The notes: generated by a model from the sequence alone, not told the origin. Shown: positions 1 through 5,702, counted from the stretch's first letter. The stretch: DNA of 5,879 nucleotides from UBA8950 sp034411635 (GCA_034411635.1 DAOUML010000229.1:1-5879); one strand, 5' to 3'. A program made the numbers and translations.

Positions 1-30
1 GCTACGATAGCGTTTGTGGTTGTCACTCAT
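1..30 (-). CDS. N-terminus of a minus-strand gene, possibly an IS transposase (partial)
   Basis: Ten codons are visible (M-S-D-N-H-K-R-Y-R-S) before the gene leaves the window on the left. The start is well supported: on the minus strand an AGGAG (complement of 37-41) lies 6 nt before the ATG. The N-H-K-R-Y-R opening resembles, from memory, the N-terminus of an IS4-like transposase group common in Chloroflexi and cyanobacteria. Ten residues cannot prove this. The broken genes immediately to the right fit an insertion. Any other short basic N-terminus remains possible. The gene itself is likely; its identity is a guess. Confidence 0.5.
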   Translation of the reverse strand, partial: MSDNHKRYRS

Positions 31-98
31 GGTCTGCTCCTGGTTCTGTAGTAGGAACCCAAGCTTACCAGAGGTCAGCCACTATTTTTGTCCGGTAG
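1..98. mobile_element. Possible end of an insertion sequence
   Basis: The stretch from the putative transposase start to about 98 has no coding continuity with the TPR remnant that begins at 99, just after an in-frame TAG (96-98). This is what the 5' untranslated end of an IS next to an interrupted gene would look like. The other IS end is outside the window, so neither the terminal inverted repeat nor a target-site duplication can be seen. The right boundary is only approximate. Confidence 0.25.
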
Positions 99-326
99 AG
101 AAGCGCAGATGAATGTTTCCAAAAAAGTATAGAGATTTTTGAAGCCAGTGACATGAAACATGACAAAGCCCGGTCTCTATTTGAATGGGCAAAACACCTT
201 CAAAAATTTGGGCAAACTGCTGAAGCCCAAAACCGCTACCACGAATCCCGCGCCATATTTGAAGGGCTGAATCTGCCGCTGTGGGTCGAGAAGATTGACG
301 GGCAATGGGCAGAGTTAGGTGGCTGA
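99..326 (+). pseudogene. C-terminal TPR tail of a truncated multidomain signalling protein
   Basis: An open frame runs from just after the TAG at 96-98 to TGA 324-326 and encodes 75 residues. They read as tetratricopeptide helices: ADECFQKSIEIFEAS, then ARSLFEWAKHLQKFG, then AEAQNRYHESRAIFEGLNLP. This resembles the extreme C-terminus of large AAA-ATPase/TPR regulators, which often carry an N-terminal adenylate cyclase domain. There is no start codon with a ribosome binding site near its beginning. The first ATG in frame (153) is inside the repeat and also lacks one. It is therefore most likely the surviving 3' end of a gene cut off on its left side, possibly by the suspected insertion sequence. 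The TPR assignment is by pattern; the parent protein is inferred. Confidence 0.55.
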
Positions 327-341
327 ACAGATAATCATACG

Positions 342-626
342 ATGACATTTCTTGGCGGACATCAACTCGCTTTTCGGATTGGCATCAATAGCGGGCCCGT
401 TACCGCCGGGGTGATTGGGCGAAAAAAAATTATCTACGACCTGTGGGGCGATGCCGTCAATACCGCCAGCCGCATGGAAACCTATGGAGAAAGCGGCGGT
501 ATCCAAATCACCGAGGCAACCTATACACTCATCAAAGACGTGTTCGTGTGCGAACCGAAGGGAACGATAACCGTCAAAGGTAAAGGCGAAATGCACACCT
601 GGAGAGTGATTTCAGCGGTGGATTAG
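342..626 (+). pseudogene. C-terminal half of a class III adenylate cyclase domain (remnant)
   Basis: Ninety-four residues match the second half of a class III nucleotide cyclase catalytic domain. FRIGINSGPVTAGVIG is at residues 11-26, followed by YDLWGDAVNTASRME. Compared with mammalian cyclases, D33 corresponds to the adenine-specifying aspartate, and N40 and R44 to the transition-state asparagine and arginine. The ending VKGKGEMHTW is also typical. The N-terminal half, with both metal-binding aspartates, is absent. Only 15 nt separate this frame from the TPR stop at 326, and the ATG at 342 has no ribosome binding site. The product could not be catalytic alone. It is probably what remains after a deletion joined the ends of two genes. 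The domain call is firm; the pseudogene call is likely. Confidence 0.75.
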
Positions 627-638
627 TCGCAATGGTTA

Positions 639-651
639 TATAATACAGGCA
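639..651 (+). promoter_or_regulatory. TATAAT promoter for a leaderless Crp/Fnr mRNA
   Basis: A perfect TATAAT lies at 639-644, and the A of the regulator's ATG is at 651, the distance at which transcription usually begins. There is no convincing -35 element 17 nt upstream and no Shine-Dalgarno sequence; the only AGG (647-649) is 1 nt from the ATG. The likely arrangement is a leaderless transcript that begins at the start codon. Confidence 0.55.
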
Positions 652-1349
652 TGTACGAACCTACCCATCTTGCTGAACGATTGCAATCTGTTCAACATTT
701 TCAACATTTATCGTTGACAGATGTGTTGCGAATTGTGAGGGCTGGCGGCGTGCAGTCGTTTGACGCGGGGGAGACCGTTTTTCATGAAGGTCAACCCTGT
801 TCCGGGATGCATGTATTGATAAAAGGCCTGGTTCATTTATGTAAAATTGGCCCGCAGGGACAGGAAAACATCATCAAAGTTGTGCATCCCGTAACAATGT
901 TCAATGAAGTAACCGTATTGGATGGCAGCGAAAATCCGGTCTGCGCCCGGGCGGCGCAAGATTGCCTGGTATGGCGGATAGGCTATGAACCGTTTCAGAA
1001 GTTACTGATGCGTCATCCCGAAATATCACTCGGTCTACTGAAAGTATTGGCCACCCGAAACCGGCAATTGATTGCCCATTACGCTGACTTATCGTTTCGG
1101 CCTGTGTTGGCGAGGGTGGCAAAACTGCTACTCGAGTTGAGTGAAAACGGACAGTGCAACATCCAGCGGCGCGAACATTCCATCAGCCAGATGGCCGCCC
1201 GGATTGCCAGCGTTCCCGAAGCCGTCAGCCGCGCACTGGGGGAACTGGCGCGGCGCGAAATCATCTTCTCCACCCGCACCGAAATTCGCATACTCAACGC
1301 CAAACTGCTGGGGGAAACCGCGCAGATAGAGTCACTCGTCCTGGAATAG
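651..1349 (+). CDS. Crp/Fnr-family transcription regulator (Dnr/NnrR-like)
   Basis: The 232-residue product has the usual length and order of the family: a cyclic-nucleotide-binding-like beta barrel (about 15-115, opening F-D-A-G-E-T-V-F-H-E-G), a dimerisation helix (about 120-148) and a winged helix-turn-helix (about 150-215). The recognition helix PEAVSRALGEL carries E190, S193 and R194, the E-xx-S-R signature with which FNR reads TTGAT half sites. Cysteines are at 50, 64, 98, 105 and 169. There is no N-terminal cluster, so an FNR-type 4Fe-4S centre is unlikely. The cAMP pocket motif is degraded (FNEVTVL in place of the FGE-x-A core, no R-S/T), so cAMP sensing is also unlikely. A Dnr/NnrR-like sensor of NO through heme is the best guess. 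A terminator follows, so it is monocistronic, and the box at 1427-1440 is its probable target. Family certain; ligand inferred. Confidence 0.93.
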   Translation: MYEPTHLAERLQSVQHFQHLSLTDVLRIVRAGGVQSFDAGETVFHEGQPCSGMHVLIKGLVHLCKIGPQGQENIIKVVHPVTMFNEVTVLDGSENPVCARAAQDCLVWRIGYEPFQKLLMRHPEISLGLLKVLATRNRQLIAHYADLSFRPVLARVAKLLLELSENGQCNIQRREHSISQMAARIASVPEAVSRALGELARREIIFSTRTEIRILNAKLLGETAQIESLVLE

Positions 1350-1370
1350 AAATCCTGAGTGCTACCAGCA

Positions 1371-1404
1371 AACCGGGCATTGGACAAATGCCCGGTTCAT
1401 TTTT
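1371..1404 (+). terminator. Rho-independent terminator of the regulator gene
   Basis: AACCGGGCATT (1371-1381) and AATGCCCGGTT (1387-1397) form a perfect 11-bp stem around a 5-nt loop, with TTTTT at 1400-1404. It begins 21 nt after the regulator's stop codon and separates that gene from the following operon. Confidence 0.9.
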
Positions 1405-1426
1405 AATTCCACGACATACTGTCAAC

Positions 1427-1440
1427 TTGATAAAAGTCAA
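1427..1440 (+). promoter_or_regulatory. FNR/Dnr-type operator TTGAT-AAAA-GTCAA
   Basis: The sequence TTGATAAAAGTCAA is a near-perfect match to the inverted repeat TTGAT-N4-ATCAA bound by FNR and to the TTGAC/T-N4-GTCAA form typical of Dnr/NnrR. Its centre (1433.5) is 41.5 nt upstream of a start at 1475, the spacing of FNR-activated class II promoters. The adjacent regulator has the matching E-xx-S-R helix. It probably activates the operon from 1501. The motif is seen directly; the binding partner is inferred. Confidence 0.75.
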
Positions 1441-1460
1441 AGACTTTCTCTTACGATTGT

Positions 1461-1475
1461 GATAACTTGAACAAA
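1461..1475 (+). promoter_or_regulatory. -10 element and likely transcription start of the heme-protein operon
   Basis: Two overlapping -10 candidates exist: TAACTT (1463-1468), which keeps the key T, A and final T and puts the start at about 1475, and GATAAC (1461-1466). No -35 hexamer is seen, as expected when an Fnr-type activator occupies that position. Confidence 0.5.
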
Positions 1476-1488
1476 GAGACATTCTTTC

Positions 1489-1494
1489 AAGGAG
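1489..1494 (+). promoter_or_regulatory. Ribosome binding site AAGGAG
   Basis: AAGGAG lies 6 nt before the ATG at 1501 and fixes that start for the 12-TM protein. Confidence 0.8.
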
Positions 1495-1500
1495 CGCGTT

Positions 1501-2967
1501 ATGCAGCAGTTCATACAAACTCGTTTCAACTATTTGTTCAACTCGACCAAAGGGCTGATTCTTGTCGCCGTAGCCATGATTGGCATGATCACAGCCGTGT
1601 GGGGGATGCTCTCAGGCCCAATGGCCGAAATGGGCGTACGTGAAGTGGTGGTCAAGGCCCTGGGCATGCAACTGGTACAGGCCGAGCGCGAGGGGCGCAT
1701 CATCATCCTGTACCATGCCATTGCAATGGCGGTGGTTGCCATCGAAGTTTATATGATTAACGGCCTGCTGGCCCTCAAACCCATCTACAAAACCGCCACC
1801 AATGCCTTGATGACGGTAGGCTACCTGCTCTCGATGATTTTCGGGCTGGCCTTTGCCTATTTCGGGCAAAACTGGGCGTTTCATGGCTTATTTATCGCCG
1901 GGCAAACCCTGATATTCTTTGCCGGGGTCTTGCTGGCAATTGCGCTCTGGCCGTGGAGCGCGCCGCGCATCACCGACAAGGACTACGCCCACACCCCCGG
2001 CGGCCTCGACCTTGAACGCGCCGCCTTCTTCACAATGGTCATGGCAACACTCGGCTCGGCGCTATTTGGGGCCATCCCCGGCGCGTACTTTGGCAACGGC
2101 TTCGAAGCCTTCCTGGCTGAAGATGTCATCCGCTCGCCCGATAAAACCCTGTTCATGAAATCCATCATCGGCCATCTGCACATCATGCTGACCCTGATTG
2201 CGATTGCCATCACCCTCATCGTCGGACGCTGGCTAGATTTCAAAGGCATCCTGCACAAAATCGCCATGCCCTTGATGATACTCGGCACAATTGTCATCTC
2301 CGTCGGCGCGTGGTCGGTGGTGGTGGTTGCCTGGGCGCACACCATTATTTATGTCGGGTCGGTGATGGTCATGCTGGCCGCGCTCATGCTGGTCATTTTT
2401 GGCTGGCGCAAATTTATCCACGAAGGAACAGCGGGCCTCGAAAAACCAACCGCCGGTCAAAAATTTGCCGCCTTGCTGCATGACCCCTTGCGCTTCGGCC
2501 CGCTCTGGCAGATGGTCTATATGAACTTCGTGGTCAGCGGGGTGGGCATCTTCATGGCCATCAAATTAAGGACAATCATGCGCGTCATGCCCTGGCGCGA
2601 GGAGCGCATCACGCTCACGGGCCACTGGCACATCTTGAGCGCCATCATCGCCACCATCATCCTGCTCTATTATGGCGACATGGTCGGGCTGAAAGGCAAA
2701 ATTCGCCAGTGGTACGGCTGGAGCATTATCGTCCTCTCCAACATTGCCTTTGCCGCTGTAACCGTTTTTGAACTGAAAAGTTTGTTCGTCAGCGAAGCCG
2801 AACAACAGCCGCTCGTCAACCTGCTGATGATACTCACCGACATCGGGCTGGGCATGATTCTGGTCATCCTTGCCATGCTATTGATTTGGCGGTTAGTGGA
2901 TTTGTTCAAAGAACGCGGACGCTGGCGCGAAGAACAGGAACACGAACTGAATCAGGAGGTGAAATGA
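1501..2967 (+). CDS. Divergent heme-copper oxidase subunit I-like 12-TM membrane protein
   Basis: The 488-residue product has about 12 membrane helices (near 18-38, 66-88, 100-122, 128-150, 173-195, 222-243, 254-279, 281-301, 336-355, 372-393, 404-425 and 440-465), the fold size of the heme-copper oxidase/NO reductase catalytic subunit. Helix 2 carries H72 (YHAIAM), helix 6 H225/H227 (GHLHIML) and helix 10 H375/H377 (GHWHILS). The last matches the H-x-H of helix 10 that holds both hemes in the family, and H72 matches the low-spin heme ligand. Missing are the helix 6 H-P-E-V-Y type motif and the helix 7 His-His pair of the CuB/FeB site; H128 and H280 are extra. The gene is first in a four-gene operon that includes a heme O synthase-like gene and follows an FNR/Dnr-type box. 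A terminal reductase of O2 or NO, or a heme membrane protein without a binuclear centre, are both possible. Membrane fold certain; family likely; reaction unknown. Confidence 0.65.
   Translation: MQQFIQTRFNYLFNSTKGLILVAVAMIGMITAVWGMLSGPMAEMGVREVVVKALGMQLVQAEREGRIIILYHAIAMAVVAIEVYMINGLLALKPIYKTATNALMTVGYLLSMIFGLAFAYFGQNWAFHGLFIAGQTLIFFAGVLLAIALWPWSAPRITDKDYAHTPGGLDLERAAFFTMVMATLGSALFGAIPGAYFGNGFEAFLAEDVIRSPDKTLFMKSIIGHLHIMLTLIAIAITLIVGRWLDFKGILHKIAMPLMILGTIVISVGAWSVVVVAWAHTIIYVGSVMVMLAALMLVIFGWRKFIHEGTAGLEKPTAGQKFAALLHDPLRFGPLWQMVYMNFVVSGVGIFMAIKLRTIMRVMPWREERITLTGHWHILSAIIATIILLYYGDMVGLKGKIRQWYGWSIIVLSNIAFAAVTVFELKSLFVSEAEQQPLVNLLMILTDIGLGMILVILAMLLIWRLVDLFKERGRWREEQEHELNQEVK
2954..2959 (+). 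promoter_or_regulatory. Ribosome binding site AGGAGG
   Basis: A full AGGAGG inside the end of the upstream gene serves the lipoprotein. It is 7 nt from ATG 2967 and 4 nt from ATG 2964, which favours 2967. Either start couples translation to the preceding stop codon. Confidence 0.8.
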
Positions 2968-3866
2968 TGACCGTCCGAATCGCCCTGACCCTCAGCCTGC
3001 TGACCGTTTTACTGGCCGGCTGCGCCGCTGTCGGTTTGAACGCTCCGATACCGGTCTACGAAACAGGCATCGACCCTGATTCCTGGGCGCTTGTCCCCGC
3101 TGGCGAATTTCTCTCCGGGCGGACGGCGGTCCCGACTTTCATCGAGTACGACTACGAAATGATGGTCACCAACGTCACCGTCAGGCAGTATGCGGCTTAT
3201 TTGACGGAAGCAGTTACCGGTCAGCGTGTGACCCGCGAGGGGGAAGCCATCCTCGGCTTTTATCCTGGCGATGTCTTCCGCGAAGTCAAACATGAAAAAG
3301 AAATCGCCGCCGGAGACTGGCTGCATATCCAACTGGACGACCCCTCGGTGCGGCTGTCCTGGGACGGCGAGAAATTTATCCCCACCCCCGGCTATGAAAA
3401 TCACCCCATGACAATGGTGACGTGGTTCGGGGCCAAAGCCTATTGTGATACCTACGGCTGGCGGCTGCCGACTGCGCTGGAATGGGAAAAAGCCGCGCGC
3501 GGCCCAGACGGACGCCCCTTCCCCTGGGGCGAGGAAATCACCCGCGAACACGCCAACTACTACGCCAGCCGCGACCCCTTCGAGGAGATGTCCAGTTTTG
3601 GCTCACGCACTTCGCCAGTCGGCTTCTACAACGGCAAAACCTACAACGGATACGCCACCCACAACAGCGCCAGCCCCTACGGTATTTACGACCTGGCGGG
3701 CAACGTTTGGGAATGGGTCGGCGATGTTTACCCCGGTCAGCATAACCGCTACATGTATGGCGGCTCGAAAGACACTTACGAAATGAACTTGCGCGCCTGG
3801 GTGACCAACAATGCCACCCCAGTCTATTACAGCCCCGGCGTCGGATTCCGCTGCGTGAGGGAATAG
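2967..3866 (+). CDS. SUMF1/FGE-fold lipoprotein, lacking the catalytic cysteines
   Basis: The 299-residue protein begins with a lipoprotein signal (hydrophobic 5-16, lipobox L-A-G-C19), so it is probably anchored on the outer face of the cytoplasmic membrane. The rest is a complete SUMF1/FGE-sulfatase domain: LVPAGEFLSG (42-51), VTNVTVRQYAAYL, HPMTMVTW then WRLPTALEWEKAARG (165-179), SPYGIYDLAGNVWEW (236-250) and GVGFRCVR (291-298). True formylglycine-generating enzymes have two active-site cysteines shortly before the last motif. Here residues 263-290 have none; the only cysteines after the lipidated one are C160 and C296. It therefore probably does not make formylglycine, and may bind a ligand or help assemble the neighbouring enzyme. 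The start overlaps the previous stop by 1 nt (TGATG); ATG 2964 would add one Met. Fold and export are firm; role unknown. Confidence 0.9.
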   Translation: MTVRIALTLSLLTVLLAGCAAVGLNAPIPVYETGIDPDSWALVPAGEFLSGRTAVPTFIEYDYEMMVTNVTVRQYAAYLTEAVTGQRVTREGEAILGFYPGDVFREVKHEKEIAAGDWLHIQLDDPSVRLSWDGEKFIPTPGYENHPMTMVTWFGAKAYCDTYGWRLPTALEWEKAARGPDGRPFPWGEEITREHANYYASRDPFEEMSSFGSRTSPVGFYNGKTYNGYATHNSASPYGIYDLAGNVWEWVGDVYPGQHNRYMYGGSKDTYEMNLRAWVTNNATPVYYSPGVGFRCVRE

Positions 3867-3870
3867 GTGG
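3865..3870 (+). promoter_or_regulatory. Ribosome binding site AGGTGG for the prenyltransferase
   Basis: AGGTGG lies 5 nt before ATG 3876. A competing signal, GAGG at 3857-3860, would serve a GTG start at 3867, directly after the upstream stop. The ATG is preferred because it is the stronger start codon; the two differ by three residues. Confidence 0.5.
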
Positions 3871-3875
3871 CAGGC

Positions 3876-4760
3876 ATGCAAGAAACGATGCGCACGATTA
3901 AATCAAAGTTTGCGCTTTACCTGCCGCTGATTAAATCCCTGCAAACCGGTTTGCTGCTGGTGACAGGCGTGGCCGGGTATATGAGCGCACGCTGTCCGAT
4001 TTTGAGTTGGGAAACCCTTGCAGGGCTAATTGGCAGCCTGTTTTTCGCCATCAGCGGCAGCACCATCCTGAATATGTGGTACGACCGCGACATCGACCGG
4101 GTGATGAATCGCACCCACCACCGCCCAATTGCTTCGGGGCGTGTCTCACCGCGTGAAGCAATTATGCTGGGGCTGGTTTTTTCGATATTTGGCATTGCCT
4201 GGGCGCTCTGGCTGAATCCGCTGTATGGGCTGGTCGTTTTTGCTGGGCTTTTCTTTGACGTGGTCATTTACACCATCTGGCTCAAACGCCGCACCTGCTG
4301 GAGCATTGTTTGGGGAGGCATTGCGGGCGGTATGCCCATCCTGGCCGGGCGCGTGTTTGGCTTGCAAAACCTGGGCGCAGGCGCGCGGATTGATGACATC
4401 GGCATTCTGCTCACCCTGGCCGTCCTGTTCTGGATTCCAACCCACATCCTGACCTTTTCGATGCGCTACTTCGACGATTACCAGGCCGCCGGCATCCCAA
4501 CATTCCCATCCACCTATGGATTCAACACAACCCACAAGGTGATTGCCTTTTCAAGCGTGGTTGCCGCGTTGTGCATTGCGCTGGCCGCCGTGCTCATCCG
4601 GGTGGAATGGGGCTACATTCACCTGCTGGCTTTTCTCTCCAGCGGGCTGATGATTCTGGCCTTCCTGACCGTCCTGCGGCCTTCGCCCAAACTCAATTTC
4701 GGTCTGTTCAAGTACGCTTCGGCGTACATGCTTCTGGCAATGGTCTTACTCTCGATTTGA
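3876..4760 (+). CDS. ctaB: Heme O synthase-like UbiA prenyltransferase (protoheme IX farnesyltransferase)
   Basis: The 294-residue protein has about nine membrane helices, the size and topology of the UbiA family. The first aspartate-rich motif is NMWYDRDID (N66, D70, D74), followed by RTHHRPIASGRVSPREA, close to the heme O synthase pattern. Other family marks are IYTIWLKRRTCWSIVWGG (131-148, compare Y-T-x-W-L-K-R-R-T) and FWIPTH followed by RYFDDYQAAGIPTFP (197-211, the second aspartate-rich region). The known reaction adds a farnesyl group from farnesyl diphosphate to heme B, giving heme O, in the cytoplasmic membrane. Its place behind an oxidase-like gene suggests that this protein uses heme O; no ctaA (heme A synthase) is visible. 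The cysteine in R-T-C-W and H-I-L-T in place of H-F-W are small departures, so another UbiA substrate is not excluded. Confidence 0.85.
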   Translation: MQETMRTIKSKFALYLPLIKSLQTGLLLVTGVAGYMSARCPILSWETLAGLIGSLFFAISGSTILNMWYDRDIDRVMNRTHHRPIASGRVSPREAIMLGLVFSIFGIAWALWLNPLYGLVVFAGLFFDVVIYTIWLKRRTCWSIVWGGIAGGMPILAGRVFGLQNLGAGARIDDIGILLTLAVLFWIPTHILTFSMRYFDDYQAAGIPTFPSTYGFNTTHKVIAFSSVVAALCIALAAVLIRVEWGYIHLLAFLSSGLMILAFLTVLRPSPKLNFGLFKYASAYMLLAMVLLSI

Positions 4761-4777
4761 CGTAAAGTTGCCCTCAA

Positions 4778-4783
4778 AAGGAG
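4778..4783 (+). promoter_or_regulatory. Ribosome binding site AAGGAG
   Basis: AAGGAG lies 5 nt before ATG 4789. It makes that ATG the start, rather than the in-frame TTG at 4768, which is upstream of the site. Confidence 0.85.
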
Positions 4784-4788
4784 AAAAA

Positions 4789-5490
4789 ATGTCCCACAAT
4801 TCTGTTCTTGCCAAAATCCTGCGCTTCATTGGGATTGTCCTGCTGGCCCTTACCGCCGGATTCACCATCCTGGGCGGCGTTGGGACAGGCTGCGCCGCCT
4901 TCGACCCGCTCAACCCCGATTGGGCCGATACGATGGGCGCGTTGGCACAAGCACAATGGCTGTATATTTTCTATGTCGTTTCCGGGATTGCCATCGGTAT
5001 CGCCGGGATTCGCTCGGTGGTCATGCTCATCAAGGGTTCGCCCAAAGCCTACCGTGATGCGCTGATTGTGTTGGTTGCGGGCGTTGCGATAGGCGTCATC
5101 CACATCATCACCTCGCGCGCTTTACGCGGCAAGTCCATGCCGGTGGACATGATCGTTTATGTCACCGTATTCACGCTAATTATTTTCCTGCTCTTCCGCA
5201 TCCCGGCCATCTGGCAGGGGGTCAACTTCGACAAGGGCGCGGGCAAAAATGAGCACATGGCCGGCGGGGCAGCGGTCATCCTAGTCGGCCTGATGACCTT
5301 CACCATTCAATATACAATGGCCGCCACCCACACCTGGAGCGGCGTCAATTATGCGAACGCCTTCAACATGTCCATGACGTTGATTGGAGTTGCCTGTTTG
5401 CTGTTGGGCACGGCTATCATCTTCACAACGCAAAGATTAAAGAAAACCAAATATTCACCGATTGTCTCGGGCAGTATTCCAACTGCCTGA
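4789..5490 (+). CDS. Unrecognised 6-TM membrane protein, last gene of the operon
   Basis: I do not recognise this 233-residue protein. About six hydrophobic helices are visible: 9-32, 57-81, 90-109, 119-141, 158-178 and 191-213. Between the first two is a conserved-looking polar loop with C35 and the acidic/proline stretch AFDPLNPDWADTM (37-49). H105 lies in helix 3 (VIHII), and H181 follows helix 5 in ATHTWSGVNYAN (179-190). The C-terminus is short and basic (QRLKKTKY), probably cytoplasmic. It follows the prenyltransferase by 28 nt with its own strong ribosome binding site, and a terminator begins 9 nt after its stop, so it belongs to the operon. A small subunit or assembly partner of the oxidase-like protein is the simplest idea. 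It shows no motif of oxidase subunit III or of cytochrome c. Function unknown. Confidence 0.9.
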   Translation: MSHNSVLAKILRFIGIVLLALTAGFTILGGVGTGCAAFDPLNPDWADTMGALAQAQWLYIFYVVSGIAIGIAGIRSVVMLIKGSPKAYRDALIVLVAGVAIGVIHIITSRALRGKSMPVDMIVYVTVFTLIIFLLFRIPAIWQGVNFDKGAGKNEHMAGGAAVILVGLMTFTIQYTMAATHTWSGVNYANAFNMSMTLIGVACLLLGTAIIFTTQRLKKTKYSPIVSGSIPTA

Positions 5491-5498
5491 GCAAAAAC

Positions 5499-5534
5499 AA
5501 AACGGGAGAGTCTCTTTGCAGGCTCTCCCGTTTT
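5499..5534 (+). terminator. Strong rho-independent terminator of the operon
   Basis: AAAACGGGAGAG (5499-5510) and CTCTCCCGTTTT (5523-5534) pair perfectly over 12 bp. One G-T and one further C-G pair extend the stem, leaving a loop of about 8 nt. The run of A before and of T within the right arm could let it work in both directions. It closes the four-gene operon. Confidence 0.9.
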
Positions 5535-5688
5535 CGACTCTAAAAACCTATTTCCGCAAACAACGCGCCAACGGCATAAGTAGACTGTTGCAGCATGGGT
5601 ATAACAAATACTTCAAATCATCCGCGCCAAGCATAGGGTAACGCTAATACCATCTTTTTGGGGATTTTAACGAGAAATGCTTTGTTAT

Positions 5689-5702
5689 TTGATTAAGCGC
5701 AA
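5689..5702 (+). promoter_or_regulatory. Degenerate FNR/Dnr-like box TTGAT-TAAG-CGCAA
   Basis: The left half site is perfect (TTGAT); the right half (CGCAA) matches ATCAA at 3 of 5 positions. Its centre (5695.5) is 29.5 nt from the first base of the -10 element TAAAAT, the same distance as in the 1427-1440 promoter. This identical geometry is the main reason to believe it. Confidence 0.45.

Noticed and set aside
564..577. ACGAT-AACC-GTCAA, a half-matching Fnr-like box upstream of the regulator gene
   Set aside because: It lies in the codons for the conserved cyclase ending (T-I-T-V-K-G), only one half matches, and its centre is about 80 nt from the probable start, not at a usual activator position.
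1501..2967. Calling the 12-TM protein a standard cytochrome c oxidase or NorB
   Set aside because: The conserved helix 6 and helix 7 ligands of the binuclear site are not present, and no subunit II or NorC-like gene is in the operon.
3009..3551. Long minus-strand open frame opposite the SUMF1 lipoprotein gene
   Set aside because: The plus-strand protein has a clear domain, signal peptide and ribosome binding site; the minus-strand translation shows no domain and is a shadow of it.
2967..3866. Calling the lipoprotein an active formylglycine-generating enzyme
   Set aside because: The catalytic cysteine pair is absent and no sulfatase gene is nearby.
5470..5487. Small hairpin GGCAGT / ACTGCC at the end of the 6-TM gene
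   Set aside because: Only 6 bp, inside coding sequence, with no T-run; the real terminator follows at 5499-5534.
5564..5637. Imperfect direct repeat (CGCGCCAA followed by GCATA) at 5564 and 5623
   Set aside because: Only two short copies with a gap in the match, not linked to any promoter element; chance is likely.
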